In this document: piece after piece, positions 28,168-37,318 of the stretch | Numbering within the stretch: position 1 is the first letter of the stretch | Layout of the letters: each line of letters opens with the position of its first letter | Source of the DNA: Nostoc linckia FACHB-104 | GTDB taxonomy: Bacteria; Cyanobacteriota; Cyanobacteriia; Cyanobacteriales; Nostocaceae | Reading direction: 5' to 3' | NCBI RefSeq assembly: GCF_014696615.1 | Contig: NZ_JACJQJ010000067.1 | Coordinates: 1-46,492 of the forward strand | Length of the DNA: 46,492 nucleotides | Program-made: the position numbers and the translations under genes | Notes under the pieces: generated by a model | Seen by the model: only the letters and a program-made list of their open reading frames with translations | Database searches by the model: none | What the model was told of the DNA's origin: nothing

Positions 28168-30906
28168 TCACTCTGCTTCCCCAATTAGAGTAAATGCAGC
28201 CCAATCGAGAGGATTGCTATACTTTTGTCTGGTTGTAAGCATTGCTTCTCGCAACGCCGCAGCTTTATCAGGATTATTTTGCAAATGGCGATAAAATTCA
28301 GTCATCAAAAAGGCGGTAGAAGTATCTGATACAGACCACAGTGAAACAATTACACTTTTGACCCCGGCGGTAATTAAAGAGCGTGATAAACCAATCACGC
28401 CATCGCCTGTAATGTTACCACCTCCAGTGTTGCAAGCGCTCAATACAACCAAATCGGCTTTGAGTTTCATATCCAGAATTTCACCAGATGTCAGTAAACC
28501 ATCATCCTGACGAGTAGGAGTAAGAGCGATCGCACCTGGTACGCCCAATCCTTTAAAATCATCAAGTAAGCCGTGGGTAGCTAAATGAATGATTTTGGCT
28601 TGGTTCATTTGCTGTACCATTGATGTTTCTGTGGCTTTGCTACCAATAATTGCTTGAGTTTTGAATAAATCTGCAATTTTCTTAGCTTCTGCTTCCGCAC
28701 CTGGTAACGGTTCTAATTTTTCATCCGCGATCGGTAGCTTTGGCATGATAGGATTACCTACCACCAAAATGGCTTTTGTAGACTGGTTAGTATTTTGGTT
28801 GTGCTTAGAAGTTAAGTCTAAAACTTGAATTGCTGGTGCAGTCAGGATAGTATGTTTGTCGATTAAATATTTGCCTTGTTGGTCTTGTAGCGCTGGGAAC
28901 GGGACAAGAAATAGTGATGATTGGGGAATGAAGATTACACGGTCTTGAGGATCTGTAGGAAGATATTTCGCTATCGGTTGAATGAGAATTTCATGAAGTT
29001 TCCTCAACTGGTTTTTTTTGCTAGCCAAATTTGCTCTTTCATTGATTGGCGTAACATTAATACTCCTACCTCTTGCACCTAAAGAATTACGACTAGTTAA
29101 CACCAATTTTTGTAAAGAAACTTTGAGCGATTGCTTTAAATTAACTTGCTCAAAGTTAATTTTACCTGTAGGTTTGACTACCCAAATGTAGAGTTTATCA
29201 TCGCCAATTGTCGAGTATTGTACAAGGGTAGCGTTTTTCACCTTGGCCAGATTTTGAATTTCTGAAAGCTTGAGAGGTTTGATATTTAATTGAGTATTGG
29301 GGTTTTCTAATTGCTTTGAGGCTAATAAATCTACAAAAGCTCTACCTCGAGCGCGATCAGCTACTTCCAGTGCAGCCTCAATTTTATTTTGGAAAATTAA
29401 GCATTGAATTAAAAAGCGATAGGTATTTGCTTGGGTATCGATGAAAGCAATTTTTTGAGCATCACTTAATCCAGGTCGTAAAGTTTCCCAAATATCTATC
29501 GCCGCAAATAAATTTTTCTCGGCTTCTGAATACTGACCGTGATCAATATCAATTAACCCAATATTGTGGAGAGTTTTTGCTTCCCTATCTTTATCTCCAA
29601 TTGTTCTGACAATAGCTAAAGCTTGCTTTAAAGACTCCAAGGCTTTTGCGTCTTGTTGTAATATGCGGTAAACTTCGCCCATATTATTAATATTTCCAGC
29701 TTCCCCAGGTTTGTTACCAATTTTCCTGTTAATGACTAAAGCTTGCTGAAAGTATTCTAAAGCGCGATCATAATTTTCTAATTGGCGGTAAAGGTCACCA
29801 ATATTATTGAGAGTTTCGCCTAAACCATCCTGGTCAGAAATTTGCTGACGAATTGCTAAAGCTTGTTGAAGATAATTTAGGGCTTGATTATAGTCTTTTA
29901 AATCGCTATAAGTCTGCCCAATATTATTGGTGGTAGTTCCTTCTCCATCCTTGTCTGCAATTTGTTTTTGGATTGCTAAGGCTTGCTGGAATTTTTGTAA
30001 CGCTTGGGGATATTGTCCTAAAATTCGGTAAACTTCCCCAATATTGCTAATATTAATGGCGATGACAGCTTGGTCACCAAGCTGTTGACGAATAGCTAAA
30101 GCTTGTTCTAAAAAATCTAAAGCTTTGGCATACTGTCCTAAGTTGTAGTAATAAGATCCAATATTATTGAGCGATATACCTTCACCAGACTGATCACCAG
30201 CTTGTTTGCTAATGATTAAAGCTTGCTGAAAATACTCAAATCCTTTGGGATATTCTCCTCGGTGTTGGTAATTTAAACCAATCAAATTGAGTATGATTGC
30301 TTGTTGTTTTTTATTGCCTAATTGCTGGTAATTAGCGAAGGCTTGCTGCCAATAATCTAAGGCTTTGGTATGCTCTCCCAATCTGTTATATATTGATGCC
30401 ATATTAGACAGCGTTGACCCTTGCTGCTGTTTTTTACCAACTTGATTGCTGATGGCGATCGCTTGTTGAAAATACTCTAATGCTTTGGCATATTCTCCCA
30501 TGTCGCGATAAACCAAGCCAAGATTGTTGAGATTTGCTGCTTGTCCAGCTTTGTCATCTATTTGTTTGAGAATTGCTAAAGCTGAATCCAAAGCTTTTAA
30601 GGCTTGGGGATATTGATTGGCTCTTCGGTGAATTTCGCCAATATCATTGAGAACTGTAGCTTCACCAATACTGTATTTAATTTCTCGAAGAATTGCTAAA
30701 GCTTGCGCGAATAATTTTAACGCCTTCGAAAAGTTGCCGCGATCAGCCTGTTCCCAACCTAAGTTAAAAATTTTTACAGCCTCAGCTTGGCGATTGGTAT
30801 TAGTTTGCGCCTGTGCTGTTGGGATGGTAGCTGAGGGAAAAGAAGGTAGGGAAAACAAAGGAAGTAGCACCAGCAGCAAGGTGAAATATTTCAGGCGATC
30901 GCTCAT
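28168..30906 (-). CDS. Exported TPR-CHAT domain protein (caspase-like protease fold)
   Basis: 912 aa. Start at ATG 30906 with GGAGG nine bases upstream. An N-terminal signal segment (YFTLLLVLLPLFSLPSF, cleaved near AQAQT) is followed by 11 TPR units of 40 residues (GEY-KALEYFQQALAI...NNIG pattern) up to about residue 480. A helical linker follows, and a CHAT domain occupies about residues 590-912. The caspase-type dyad is visible: H778 in HLATHG and C825 in LVVLSACNTGGG, with a substrate-pocket-like GDGVIGLSRSLITAGV after it. The protease is probably active, judged by residues only. Export to the periplasm or outer surface sets it apart from the cytoplasmic CHAT proteases of gasdermin and Craspase systems. 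It may be co-transcribed with the phosphoribosyltransferase gene 96 bp upstream. Confidence 0.92.
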   Translation of the reverse strand: MSDRLKYFTLLLVLLPLFSLPSFPSATIPTAQAQTNTNRQAEAVKIFNLGWEQADRGNFSKALKLFAQALAILREIKYSIGEATVLNDIGEIHRRANQYPQALKALDSALAILKQIDDKAGQAANLNNLGLVYRDMGEYAKALEYFQQAIAISNQVGKKQQQGSTLSNMASIYNRLGEHTKALDYWQQAFANYQQLGNKKQQAIILNLIGLNYQHRGEYPKGFEYFQQALIISKQAGDQSGEGISLNNIGSYYYNLGQYAKALDFLEQALAIRQQLGDQAVIAINISNIGEVYRILGQYPQALQKFQQALAIQKQIADKDGEGTTTNNIGQTYSDLKDYNQALNYLQQALAIRQQISDQDGLGETLNNIGDLYRQLENYDRALEYFQQALVINRKIGNKPGEAGNINNMGEVYRILQQDAKALESLKQALAIVRTIGDKDREAKTLHNIGLIDIDHGQYSEAEKNLFAAIDIWETLRPGLSDAQKIAFIDTQANTYRFLIQCLIFQNKIEAALEVADRARGRAFVDLLASKQLENPNTQLNIKPLKLSEIQNLAKVKNATLVQYSTIGDDKLYIWVVKPTGKINFEQVNLKQSLKVSLQKLVLTSRNSLGARGRSINVTPINERANLASKKNQLRKLHEILIQPIAKYLPTDPQDRVIFIPQSSLFLVPFPALQDQQGKYLIDKHTILTAPAIQVLDLTSKHNQNTNQSTKAILVVGNPIMPKLPIADEKLEPLPGAEAEAKKIADLFKTQAIIGSKATETSMVQQMNQAKIIHLATHGLLDDFKGLGVPGAIALTPTRQDDGLLTSGEILDMKLKADLVVLSACNTGGGNITGDGVIGLSRSLITAGVKSVIVSLWSVSDTSTAFLMTEFYRHLQNNPDKAAALREAMLTTRQKYSNPLDWAAFTLIGEAE

Positions 30907-31002
30907 CGCAAATCCTCCAGCAAGAGTATATTTAACTACTTGCTTTTATTTATATCTCTGTATTGTCGCTGAATGTGCAAAACTTTAAATAAACAAACTC
31001 TT

Positions 31003-31698
31003 TTACGCAGGTCGGTGCAATTTGTCATTGGTAAGAGTTCCAACAGATAAAGATTTTTGCCGAATAGCAGCTTTCTGCAGCAACTCCCGGACTTCATTAT
31101 CTGTAGTTTGGGGAAACTTACCATACCATTGACCAACGCTGTAGAAAGGGGTTGGTGTCGCCAGACAAACAACTTCGTCTACATTTGCTGCTAGTTGTTC
31201 GTAAGCAGGGGATGCAGCTAATGGTAATGCAATGACAATCCGAGCAGGTTGCTGTTGTTTTACAGCTACAATAGCAGCGAACATAGTTGCACCTGTTGCT
31301 AAACCGTCATCAACTAAGATTACTGTTTTTCCTTGCAGTTTTGGCAGAGGAAGATTCCCGCGATACAGCTGTTCGCGTCTTGCTAATTCTTGTTGTTCTT
31401 TGGCTGCTACTGTCGCGATCGCTTGTTCAGAAACATTAAGGTCGCGAACAATATCTTCATTGAGTATCTGTACATTACCAGATGCGATCGCGCCCATTGC
31501 TAATTCTTCTTGATTTGGTACACCTAGTTTGCGTACTATCAAAACATTTAATGCAACATTTAATTTTTCAGCAATTTCAAAGGCAACAGGTACACCACCT
31601 CTGGGTAAAGCTAACACTATCACCTCTGGACGGTTAGCATAGGCTGCTAAATTTTTAGCTAGTAACTGACCTGCAAAACTTCGGTCTGGGAATAACAT
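31003..31698 (-). CDS. Phosphoribosyltransferase family protein
   Basis: 231 aa. The PRPP-binding loop VILVDDGLATGATM is plain at about residues 125-138, and the N-terminal ALPRGGVPVAFEIA, with VRKLGVPNQEELAMGAIASG, matches the family of stand-alone phosphoribosyltransferases often annotated as putative or fused to hydrolases. It is probably complete; the substrate base cannot be deduced. It lies 96 bp upstream of the TPR-CHAT gene on the same strand. Confidence 0.9.
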   Translation of the reverse strand: MLFPDRSFAGQLLAKNLAAYANRPEVIVLALPRGGVPVAFEIAEKLNVALNVLIVRKLGVPNQEELAMGAIASGNVQILNEDIVRDLNVSEQAIATVAAKEQQELARREQLYRGNLPLPKLQGKTVILVDDGLATGATMFAAIVAVKQQQPARIVIALPLAASPAYEQLAANVDEVVCLATPTPFYSVGQWYGKFPQTTDNEVRELLQKAAIRQKSLSVGTLTNDKLHRPA

Positions 31699-31917
31699 GA
31701 GTAAGAATTGTTTGCCTATATTTTTCTTGTCTAAGCTAATTGTAAAAATGTCAAAAGTCTCTGTAATCTGACTAATGATGCGACAATGTCATACTATGTA
31801 TCTATCTAAAGTATGAGTTTTTAATAATTATTAATTTCAGCTTTTGGAGAAGTCTGAACACTTTTTATACCATGTTGTGCCGTGTCACTACACCCTACTT
31901 AATATTTACTGATGACT

Positions 31918-32022
31918 GTCAACCGTCAACCGTCAACTGTCAACTGTCAACTGTCAACTGTCAACTGTCAACTGTCAACTGTCAACTGTCAACCGTCAAC
32001 CGTCAACCGTCAACCGTCAACA
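31918..32022. repeat. Heptanucleotide tandem array (GTCAACY)15
   Basis: Fifteen consecutive 7-bp units: two GTCAACC, eight GTCAACT, four GTCAACC and a terminal GTCAACA. The C/T variants are clustered rather than scattered, which points to block duplication. It lies in the 358-bp spacer between the phosphoribosyltransferase and kinase genes, which holds no other recognisable feature. Confidence 0.88.
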
Positions 32023-32057
32023 GTAGCAGAGTGAGTTTCCCACCGCCTTCAATGATT

Positions 32058-33161
32058 TCAAACAAAATAAGGAATATTAACTGTAAATGTTGTTCCTTCC
32101 CCTACTTTACTACTAACAGTAATCTTACCTTTGTGTAAATCTACACAACGCTTGACAATTGATAAACCTAAACCAGTACCAGCGATTGAACCTACATTCC
32201 GCGCTCGCTGGAAAGGCTGAAATAAGTTGATTTGGTCTTCTTGAGAAATACCCACGCCGTAATCCTGAATTTGCAGAATAATTTCACTATCTATAACTGT
32301 TAAATAAAAATTAATCATACTGTCTTGAGAAGAATATTTCAAAGCATTATTAATAAGATTAGTCAGGATTAGTCGGATAATTTTTTGGTCAATTCTAGCA
32401 GGGAAAGTTGCGAGCATAGAATTGTTTTGACTGGCAACAAAAACAATTCTATGCTCACAGATGTTGGCTGCTAAGTGTTCTATTAAATCGTGACAAAATC
32501 TGACTACATCTACTTGTTCTAGATTCAACTCCCACTGATCGAGGTCAGTAATATTGAGCATCAATACATCATCAAGCAACTGAGTCATGTGTTTAATAGC
32601 TTTATCGATGCGTTCTAAATGTTGTTGTTGCTTTTCTTGGCTGACACGATAGCTATAGGCTGCTAAATATTCTGTAGAGGAGGCAATAATAGTTAAAGGA
32701 GTACGAAACTCATGGGATGCTGTAGAAATAAATCGCGCTCGCATTTGGCTAAGTTCTTGTTCTTTTCGCAGAATTTGCATCCGCTTGATGGCATACTCTA
32801 CTGTTTTTACTAACAACTGGGATGAAATTTGTCCTTTTACTAAATAATCTTGTGCGCCTACAGCTAAGGCTTCTAGAGCAAGTTTTTTATCTTGTAAACC
32901 TGTGAGAACCACTATTGGTAGATGTGGAACTGCTGCTTGCATCTGAATAACGGTGTCTAGACCTTGAGAATCTGGTAATGATAGATCTAGAAGAATAACA
33001 TCACAGTCAGTATGTTGTAGTTGTTTAAGTGCAAGTTGAAGCCGCTTAAAATGAGTGATCTGCCACGACTTGGCATCACTATCTTGTAAGAGTTCTGTCA
33101 GTATTGCAACATCAGCAGGGTTATCTTCTACAAGTAGAACTGCAAGTATCTCACTTTCCAT
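32058..33161 (-). CDS. Response regulator-histidine kinase hybrid (REC-HisKA-HATPase)
   Basis: 367 aa. REC residues 1-125 with phosphoacceptor D59 (CDVILLDLSLP) and K109. A short coiled linker leads to HisKA with H150 in STASHEFRTPLTII, then HATPase with LTNLINNALKYSS, IQDYGVGIS and GTGLGLSIVKRC. It is the third gene of a set with the PAS kinase and the small response regulator, 172 bp after the latter. It probably receives phosphate on its REC domain and signals onward through its own kinase; no DNA-binding output is present. Confidence 0.93.
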   Translation of the reverse strand: MESEILAVLLVEDNPADVAILTELLQDSDAKSWQITHFKRLQLALKQLQHTDCDVILLDLSLPDSQGLDTVIQMQAAVPHLPIVVLTGLQDKKLALEALAVGAQDYLVKGQISSQLLVKTVEYAIKRMQILRKEQELSQMRARFISTASHEFRTPLTIIASSTEYLAAYSYRVSQEKQQQHLERIDKAIKHMTQLLDDVLMLNITDLDQWELNLEQVDVVRFCHDLIEHLAANICEHRIVFVASQNNSMLATFPARIDQKIIRLILTNLINNALKYSSQDSMINFYLTVIDSEIILQIQDYGVGISQEDQINLFQPFQRARNVGSIAGTGLGLSIVKRCVDLHKGKITVSSKVGEGTTFTVNIPYFV

Positions 33162-33333
33162 AGATTATCTCACCCAGACCAACAAAACTTTTGAAGCCAT
33201 AAAATAACAACTATTTTTTTAATTAAATTATTCTTTACAAAACTTAAAATTAAATTATTTTTGAATTTTAAGCCTGAGATCAAAATAATCTTTGAATCTT
33301 AAATTGGCAATATTACATCTAAAATTTGCACAG

Positions 33334-33789
33334 TTAAATATCCTGATGAGGAGGCAATTCAACCAGTGCTAACCAAAAATGCTCGATTGATCTAACTACT
33401 TCTACAAATTGTTCGAGATCAACTGGTTTGACAAGGTAGCAATTAACATGAAGCTGATAACTCTTGAGGATATCAGTTTCTGCAGAGGAAGTGGTCAAAA
33501 TTACAACGGGAATAGTTTTCAGATTATCGTCTGCTTTAATTTCTGCTAGTAGTTCTCTGCCATTTTTCTTGGGTAAGTTTAAATCTAGCAGAATTAAATC
33601 AGGACGATTTACATCTACATATTTTCCTCGCTGATATAAATAATCAGTTGCCTCGGCTCCATCTCGGACAATACTTAACTTATTGAGAAATTTACTTTCG
33701 CTCAGAGTTTCTGCTATTAAAACGGCATCACTTTTTGAGTCTTCAACTAGTAAGATTTGGAGGACTTTTAATCGATGCTCTGGTGACAT
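33334..33789 (-). CDS. Rcp1-like single-domain response regulator
   Basis: 151 aa, REC only. The acidic pair ED (residues 16-17), D69 in DLILLDLNLPKKNG and K121 in YLVKPVDLEQF are all present. The KKNGRELL stretch and the extra loop around YQRGKYVD are typical of the regulators paired with phytochrome-type kinases (Rcp1). Its start codon overlaps the end of the upstream kinase gene by 22 bp, implying translational coupling and pairing. It carries no output domain, so it acts by protein contact or as a phosphorelay shuttle. Confidence 0.94.
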   Translation of the reverse strand: MSPEHRLKVLQILLVEDSKSDAVLIAETLSESKFLNKLSIVRDGAEATDYLYQRGKYVDVNRPDLILLDLNLPKKNGRELLAEIKADDNLKTIPVVILTTSSAETDILKSYQLHVNCYLVKPVDLEQFVEVVRSIEHFWLALVELPPHQDI

Positions 33790-36700
33790 ATTAAGTTCTC
33801 ATTACCGATGGGAAGTGTAAAGTAAAAAGTAGCTCCTTGTCCAAGTTGTGACTCTACCCAAATTCTGCCACTATGCCGTTCTACAATCTTTTTACAGATG
33901 GCTAATCCTAAGCCCGTACCAGAGTACTCATCACTAGCATGAAGCCGTTGAAAAATTCCGAATATTCTTTCGGCGTACTGTGGTTCAATGCCAATTCCAT
34001 TATCTTGAACCATGAAAATCCACTCTTCTTGAAAGGTAGCACAAAGGGGGTTACATTTTTCAGCGAAGTGTAGGTCAGTCAATGGTAATGTATTTTTTTG
34101 GGCAGAAATATATACCTTTGGAGGTAACTCACTACGGTATTTCAAGGAATTGCTGAGCAAGTTTAGTAAAAGATTTGACATTTGCCTGGGATCGGCAAGA
34201 ACAGTTGGTAAAGGTTCGGCGGTAATTAATGCTTGAGTTTCAGTGATGCTAATTTGCAAATCTTTTTTTAGCTGTTCAAGCAAGGCATTACAATCGACTG
34301 ATTGTAACTTCAGTTCATAGCGCCCGGCTCTAGAGTAGGCTAATAAATCTCTCACGAGTTGCTGCATCCGGCTTGCGCCATCAACAATAAACTCGATATA
34401 CATATCTGCTTTAGCATCGAGTTGACCTTGATAACGCTTTGCCAGCATTTGTGTAAAACTGGTTACAGCTCTAAGTGGCTCTTGTAAATCGTGAGAGGCG
34501 ACATAGGCGAATTGTTCTAGTTCCTGATTAGAGCGTTGTAACTCTTCTGCTAGTTTGCGGGATGATTGTTCGGCTTCTCTGAGTTCAGTAATATCGCGAG
34601 TAATCGTCAAAACAGACTCAACTTCACCATCTAATCCCAACTCTGGAACTACATAAGTTTGGTAAACTTTCCACTCATCCTGCTTGGTAACTCGAAATTC
34701 GTCTATCCGCATTTGGCCTGTGGTAAAGACACTTTCTAGCGACGCTGTCCAAAAATCAGTCATTTCTTGGGGATAACCTAACTCAGATTGGGTTTTGCCC
34801 AAATAGGTTTCTATAGGAATTCCCGATTGTTGTGTACTGGCTGGGTTGACATAAACATAGCGATATTGGCGATCGTGTCGGCTAATGATATCTGGTGTAT
34901 TTTCTACCAATGTCCTAAATTCTCGTTCTCGCTTTTGCAGAATTGCGTTAGTTTCACGCAGTTGCTTGGTACGTTCTTGTACTTGCAGTTCTAATTCATC
35001 TCGTGCCATTTTTAATGTTTGCTCTGCTTGCTTTTGCAGAGTAATGTTCTGTGACATGGATAAACCTGCAAATATTTCTCCTTGTTCGTTGAAGAGGGGA
35101 AGTGTATGAACTTGATAAGTAGACTCGCCAAAGGAAAGTTCAAAAATTGTGGTTTCTCCTGCTAATGCAGCCCGATAGGGCGGTTCTAAAACAGCACTAG
35201 TTTCTGGGGGTACGGTTTCCCAGAGAGTATGTCCCTCAAGTTGTTCCTTTGTCATACCAACTTTTGCTATTTCTGTACCATCAGACAGCAGATAGCGTAA
35301 ATCATGGTCAAAAATGTTAACTCCACCATTGGGGAAGTTATGGGCTAAGGTGCGATACAAATATTCACTTTTACGCAGTGCTTCTTTCGCTTGTTTTTGC
35401 GGTGTAATATCATCACCAAAAATGATAATGCCACCAATTTCACCTGTAGCAGTATGCCAAGGATGAATTTCCCAGCTGATCCACTGCTGGGTTCCATCGG
35501 CGCGGATAAACAAATCTTCATCGCATTTTTCGCTGCTTCCAGCTAGACAGCGTTGATGGATTTGTCGCCATTTATCGCTAATTTCGGGAAAAATTTCGTA
35601 GTGCGATCGCCCAATTAGAGATTCGACAGAATCGAGATGATACTCATCCACCCATCGTTGACTAGCTATGATGTAGCGCATATCTTTGTCAAACATGGCA
35701 ATCCCCGCCGGTGCGTACTGGGCAAATAAGCGTAAAGTGGCTTCGCTTTCTTGCAAACTCTGTTGTGCTCGTTTGCGTTCGGTAATTTCTTCACACACGA
35801 TACTGATACCAATAGTGCGTTCGCCATCTTTCAATGGCAAAAAGCTTTCTAACCAAGTCCTTTGGACACCGGGTTGAGCTGGAGTTTCTCCAGTTATTTC
35901 TATATTGAGTACAGGGTTGCCTGTTGTCAAAATGGAGCGTAACATTTGTCCTGCGGCATCTGCTATGTTAGGTAGCAGCTCTTGTACTGTCCGACCAATA
36001 TGTGCATCAATTGCAAAACCGTTCATTTGGGCTAGGCGATCGTTAATCCGCACAAAGCGCAAATCTGGATCTAATACGCTTAAGCCAATGGGGGCTGATT
36101 GGTAGATAGTTTCAATTTCTGCTAGTTGACGCTGTAGCTGAATTTGATTTTCCCTTAAGGCTGCTTCTGTGCGTTTGCGTTCTGTAATATCTCGCGCTGC
36201 CGAAATTCTCACACTCCGCCCTTGATACCAGCTCTGCTTACCTACCACCTCTAATTGAATGAAAGTACCATCTTTTTTGATTCCAGTAATTTCATAAGGC
36301 AGTTCATACTGATTCTGAGTATGATGCAACACATTTTTCAGGGATTCCGGCGTGAGAAAATCAACTGCTGATTTACCTATGACTTCCTCTAAGGAATAAC
36401 CAAACATTTTGGCGAACCCAGGATTGGCTTCAATAATCTTCCCTCGCTCCTGAATCACAATACCTTCAAACATGGCATCCACCAAAGCAGAGAATCGCAT
36501 TTCGCTTTCTTGAGATGCTTGTTCTGCTTTTTGCCGTTCCGCAATTTCTCGGCGCAGAGACTCATTAACAGCGGCTAAATCCTGGGTTTTAGCTGTAATT
36601 CTAGCTTCTAATTCCTCAGTTAGTAGGCGTAATGCTGCTTCTGCTTGCTGGCGTTCTGTAATGTCTCTGGTGGTAGTGATCACTGCCTGAATTTCTCCCT

Positions 36701-37034
36701 CATTTCCCTCAATGGGAGAAATCACATATTCGTAGTACCTAACTCCGTTCACAGTGGGGAAACTCGTTTCACCTCTAATGGGGATTCCAGTCTGCAATAC
36801 AGATTGGCGTTGCAGATCGTAAACTTCCATAATATCAGCGGGAAATCCTAACTCTTGCCAAGTTTTACCGAGCAATTGCCCCTGTTCCAAACCCAAAGCT
36901 GCTAAACTGGCTGGACTGGCATAAACATAGCGTAAGTTGCGATCGCTAATGTAGATATGATCGGTAGAGGCTGCCAAAACCCGATCTATCAGTCCGATCT
37001 GCTCTGAGAACATAGAATTCTCTTCGCTTCTCAT
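33768..37034 (-). CDS. Soluble sensor histidine kinase with six PAS domains
   Basis: 1088 aa, ATG at 37034 with GAGG upstream. Six PAS/PAC units occupy about residues 10-820, each closed by ITERKRAE-like linkers, with coiled-coil linkers after PAS1 and PAS5 (ELQVQERTKQLRETNAIL). HisKA has H848 in YVASHDLQEPLRAV, the subtype found in cyanobacterial phytochromes, then HATPase with LLLNLLSNSLKYRS, VQDNGIGIE and GTGLGLAICKK. A short insert (LTDLHFAEKCNPLC) interrupts the ATPase before the G1 box. No chromophore-binding GAF and no membrane helix are present. It overlaps the Rcp1-like regulator gene by 22 bp. Confidence 0.94.
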   Translation of the reverse strand: MRSEENSMFSEQIGLIDRVLAASTDHIYISDRNLRYVYASPASLAALGLEQGQLLGKTWQELGFPADIMEVYDLQRQSVLQTGIPIRGETSFPTVNGVRYYEYVISPIEGNEGEIQAVITTTRDITERQQAEAALRLLTEELEARITAKTQDLAAVNESLRREIAERQKAEQASQESEMRFSALVDAMFEGIVIQERGKIIEANPGFAKMFGYSLEEVIGKSAVDFLTPESLKNVLHHTQNQYELPYEITGIKKDGTFIQLEVVGKQSWYQGRSVRISAARDITERKRTEAALRENQIQLQRQLAEIETIYQSAPIGLSVLDPDLRFVRINDRLAQMNGFAIDAHIGRTVQELLPNIADAAGQMLRSILTTGNPVLNIEITGETPAQPGVQRTWLESFLPLKDGERTIGISIVCEEITERKRAQQSLQESEATLRLFAQYAPAGIAMFDKDMRYIIASQRWVDEYHLDSVESLIGRSHYEIFPEISDKWRQIHQRCLAGSSEKCDEDLFIRADGTQQWISWEIHPWHTATGEIGGIIIFGDDITPQKQAKEALRKSEYLYRTLAHNFPNGGVNIFDHDLRYLLSDGTEIAKVGMTKEQLEGHTLWETVPPETSAVLEPPYRAALAGETTIFELSFGESTYQVHTLPLFNEQGEIFAGLSMSQNITLQKQAEQTLKMARDELELQVQERTKQLRETNAILQKREREFRTLVENTPDIISRHDRQYRYVYVNPASTQQSGIPIETYLGKTQSELGYPQEMTDFWTASLESVFTTGQMRIDEFRVTKQDEWKVYQTYVVPELGLDGEVESVLTITRDITELREAEQSSRKLAEELQRSNQELEQFAYVASHDLQEPLRAVTSFTQMLAKRYQGQLDAKADMYIEFIVDGASRMQQLVRDLLAYSRAGRYELKLQSVDCNALLEQLKKDLQISITETQALITAEPLPTVLADPRQMSNLLLNLLSNSLKYRSELPPKVYISAQKNTLPLTDLHFAEKCNPLCATFQEEWIFMVQDNGIGIEPQYAERIFGIFQRLHASDEYSGTGLGLAICKKIVERHSGRIWVESQLGQGATFYFTLPIGNENLICHQSID

Positions 37035-37318
37035 TACAGTATCCTCAAAAGTGTCGCGGGTAAGCTAATACACATCTTGATTGCATATTTTTTTGTTGTT
37101 GTTGTCAAGGGTCACACAGACAGATGCCAATGGAATTTGGTTTGGGGAAAAGGTAAAAGGCTAAGGGTTAAAGGTTTTTTCTTGCCCTTTTTCCCCTTAA
37201 CCGACAAATATTGCTACATTGCGAGGCGAAAAATTTCTATCTCTTAATAAATCAACCAACTCCCCAAAATACTTGAGTATAATTGCATACTATGTTTTTG
37301 CGTTGGGAGAACCCGCTC

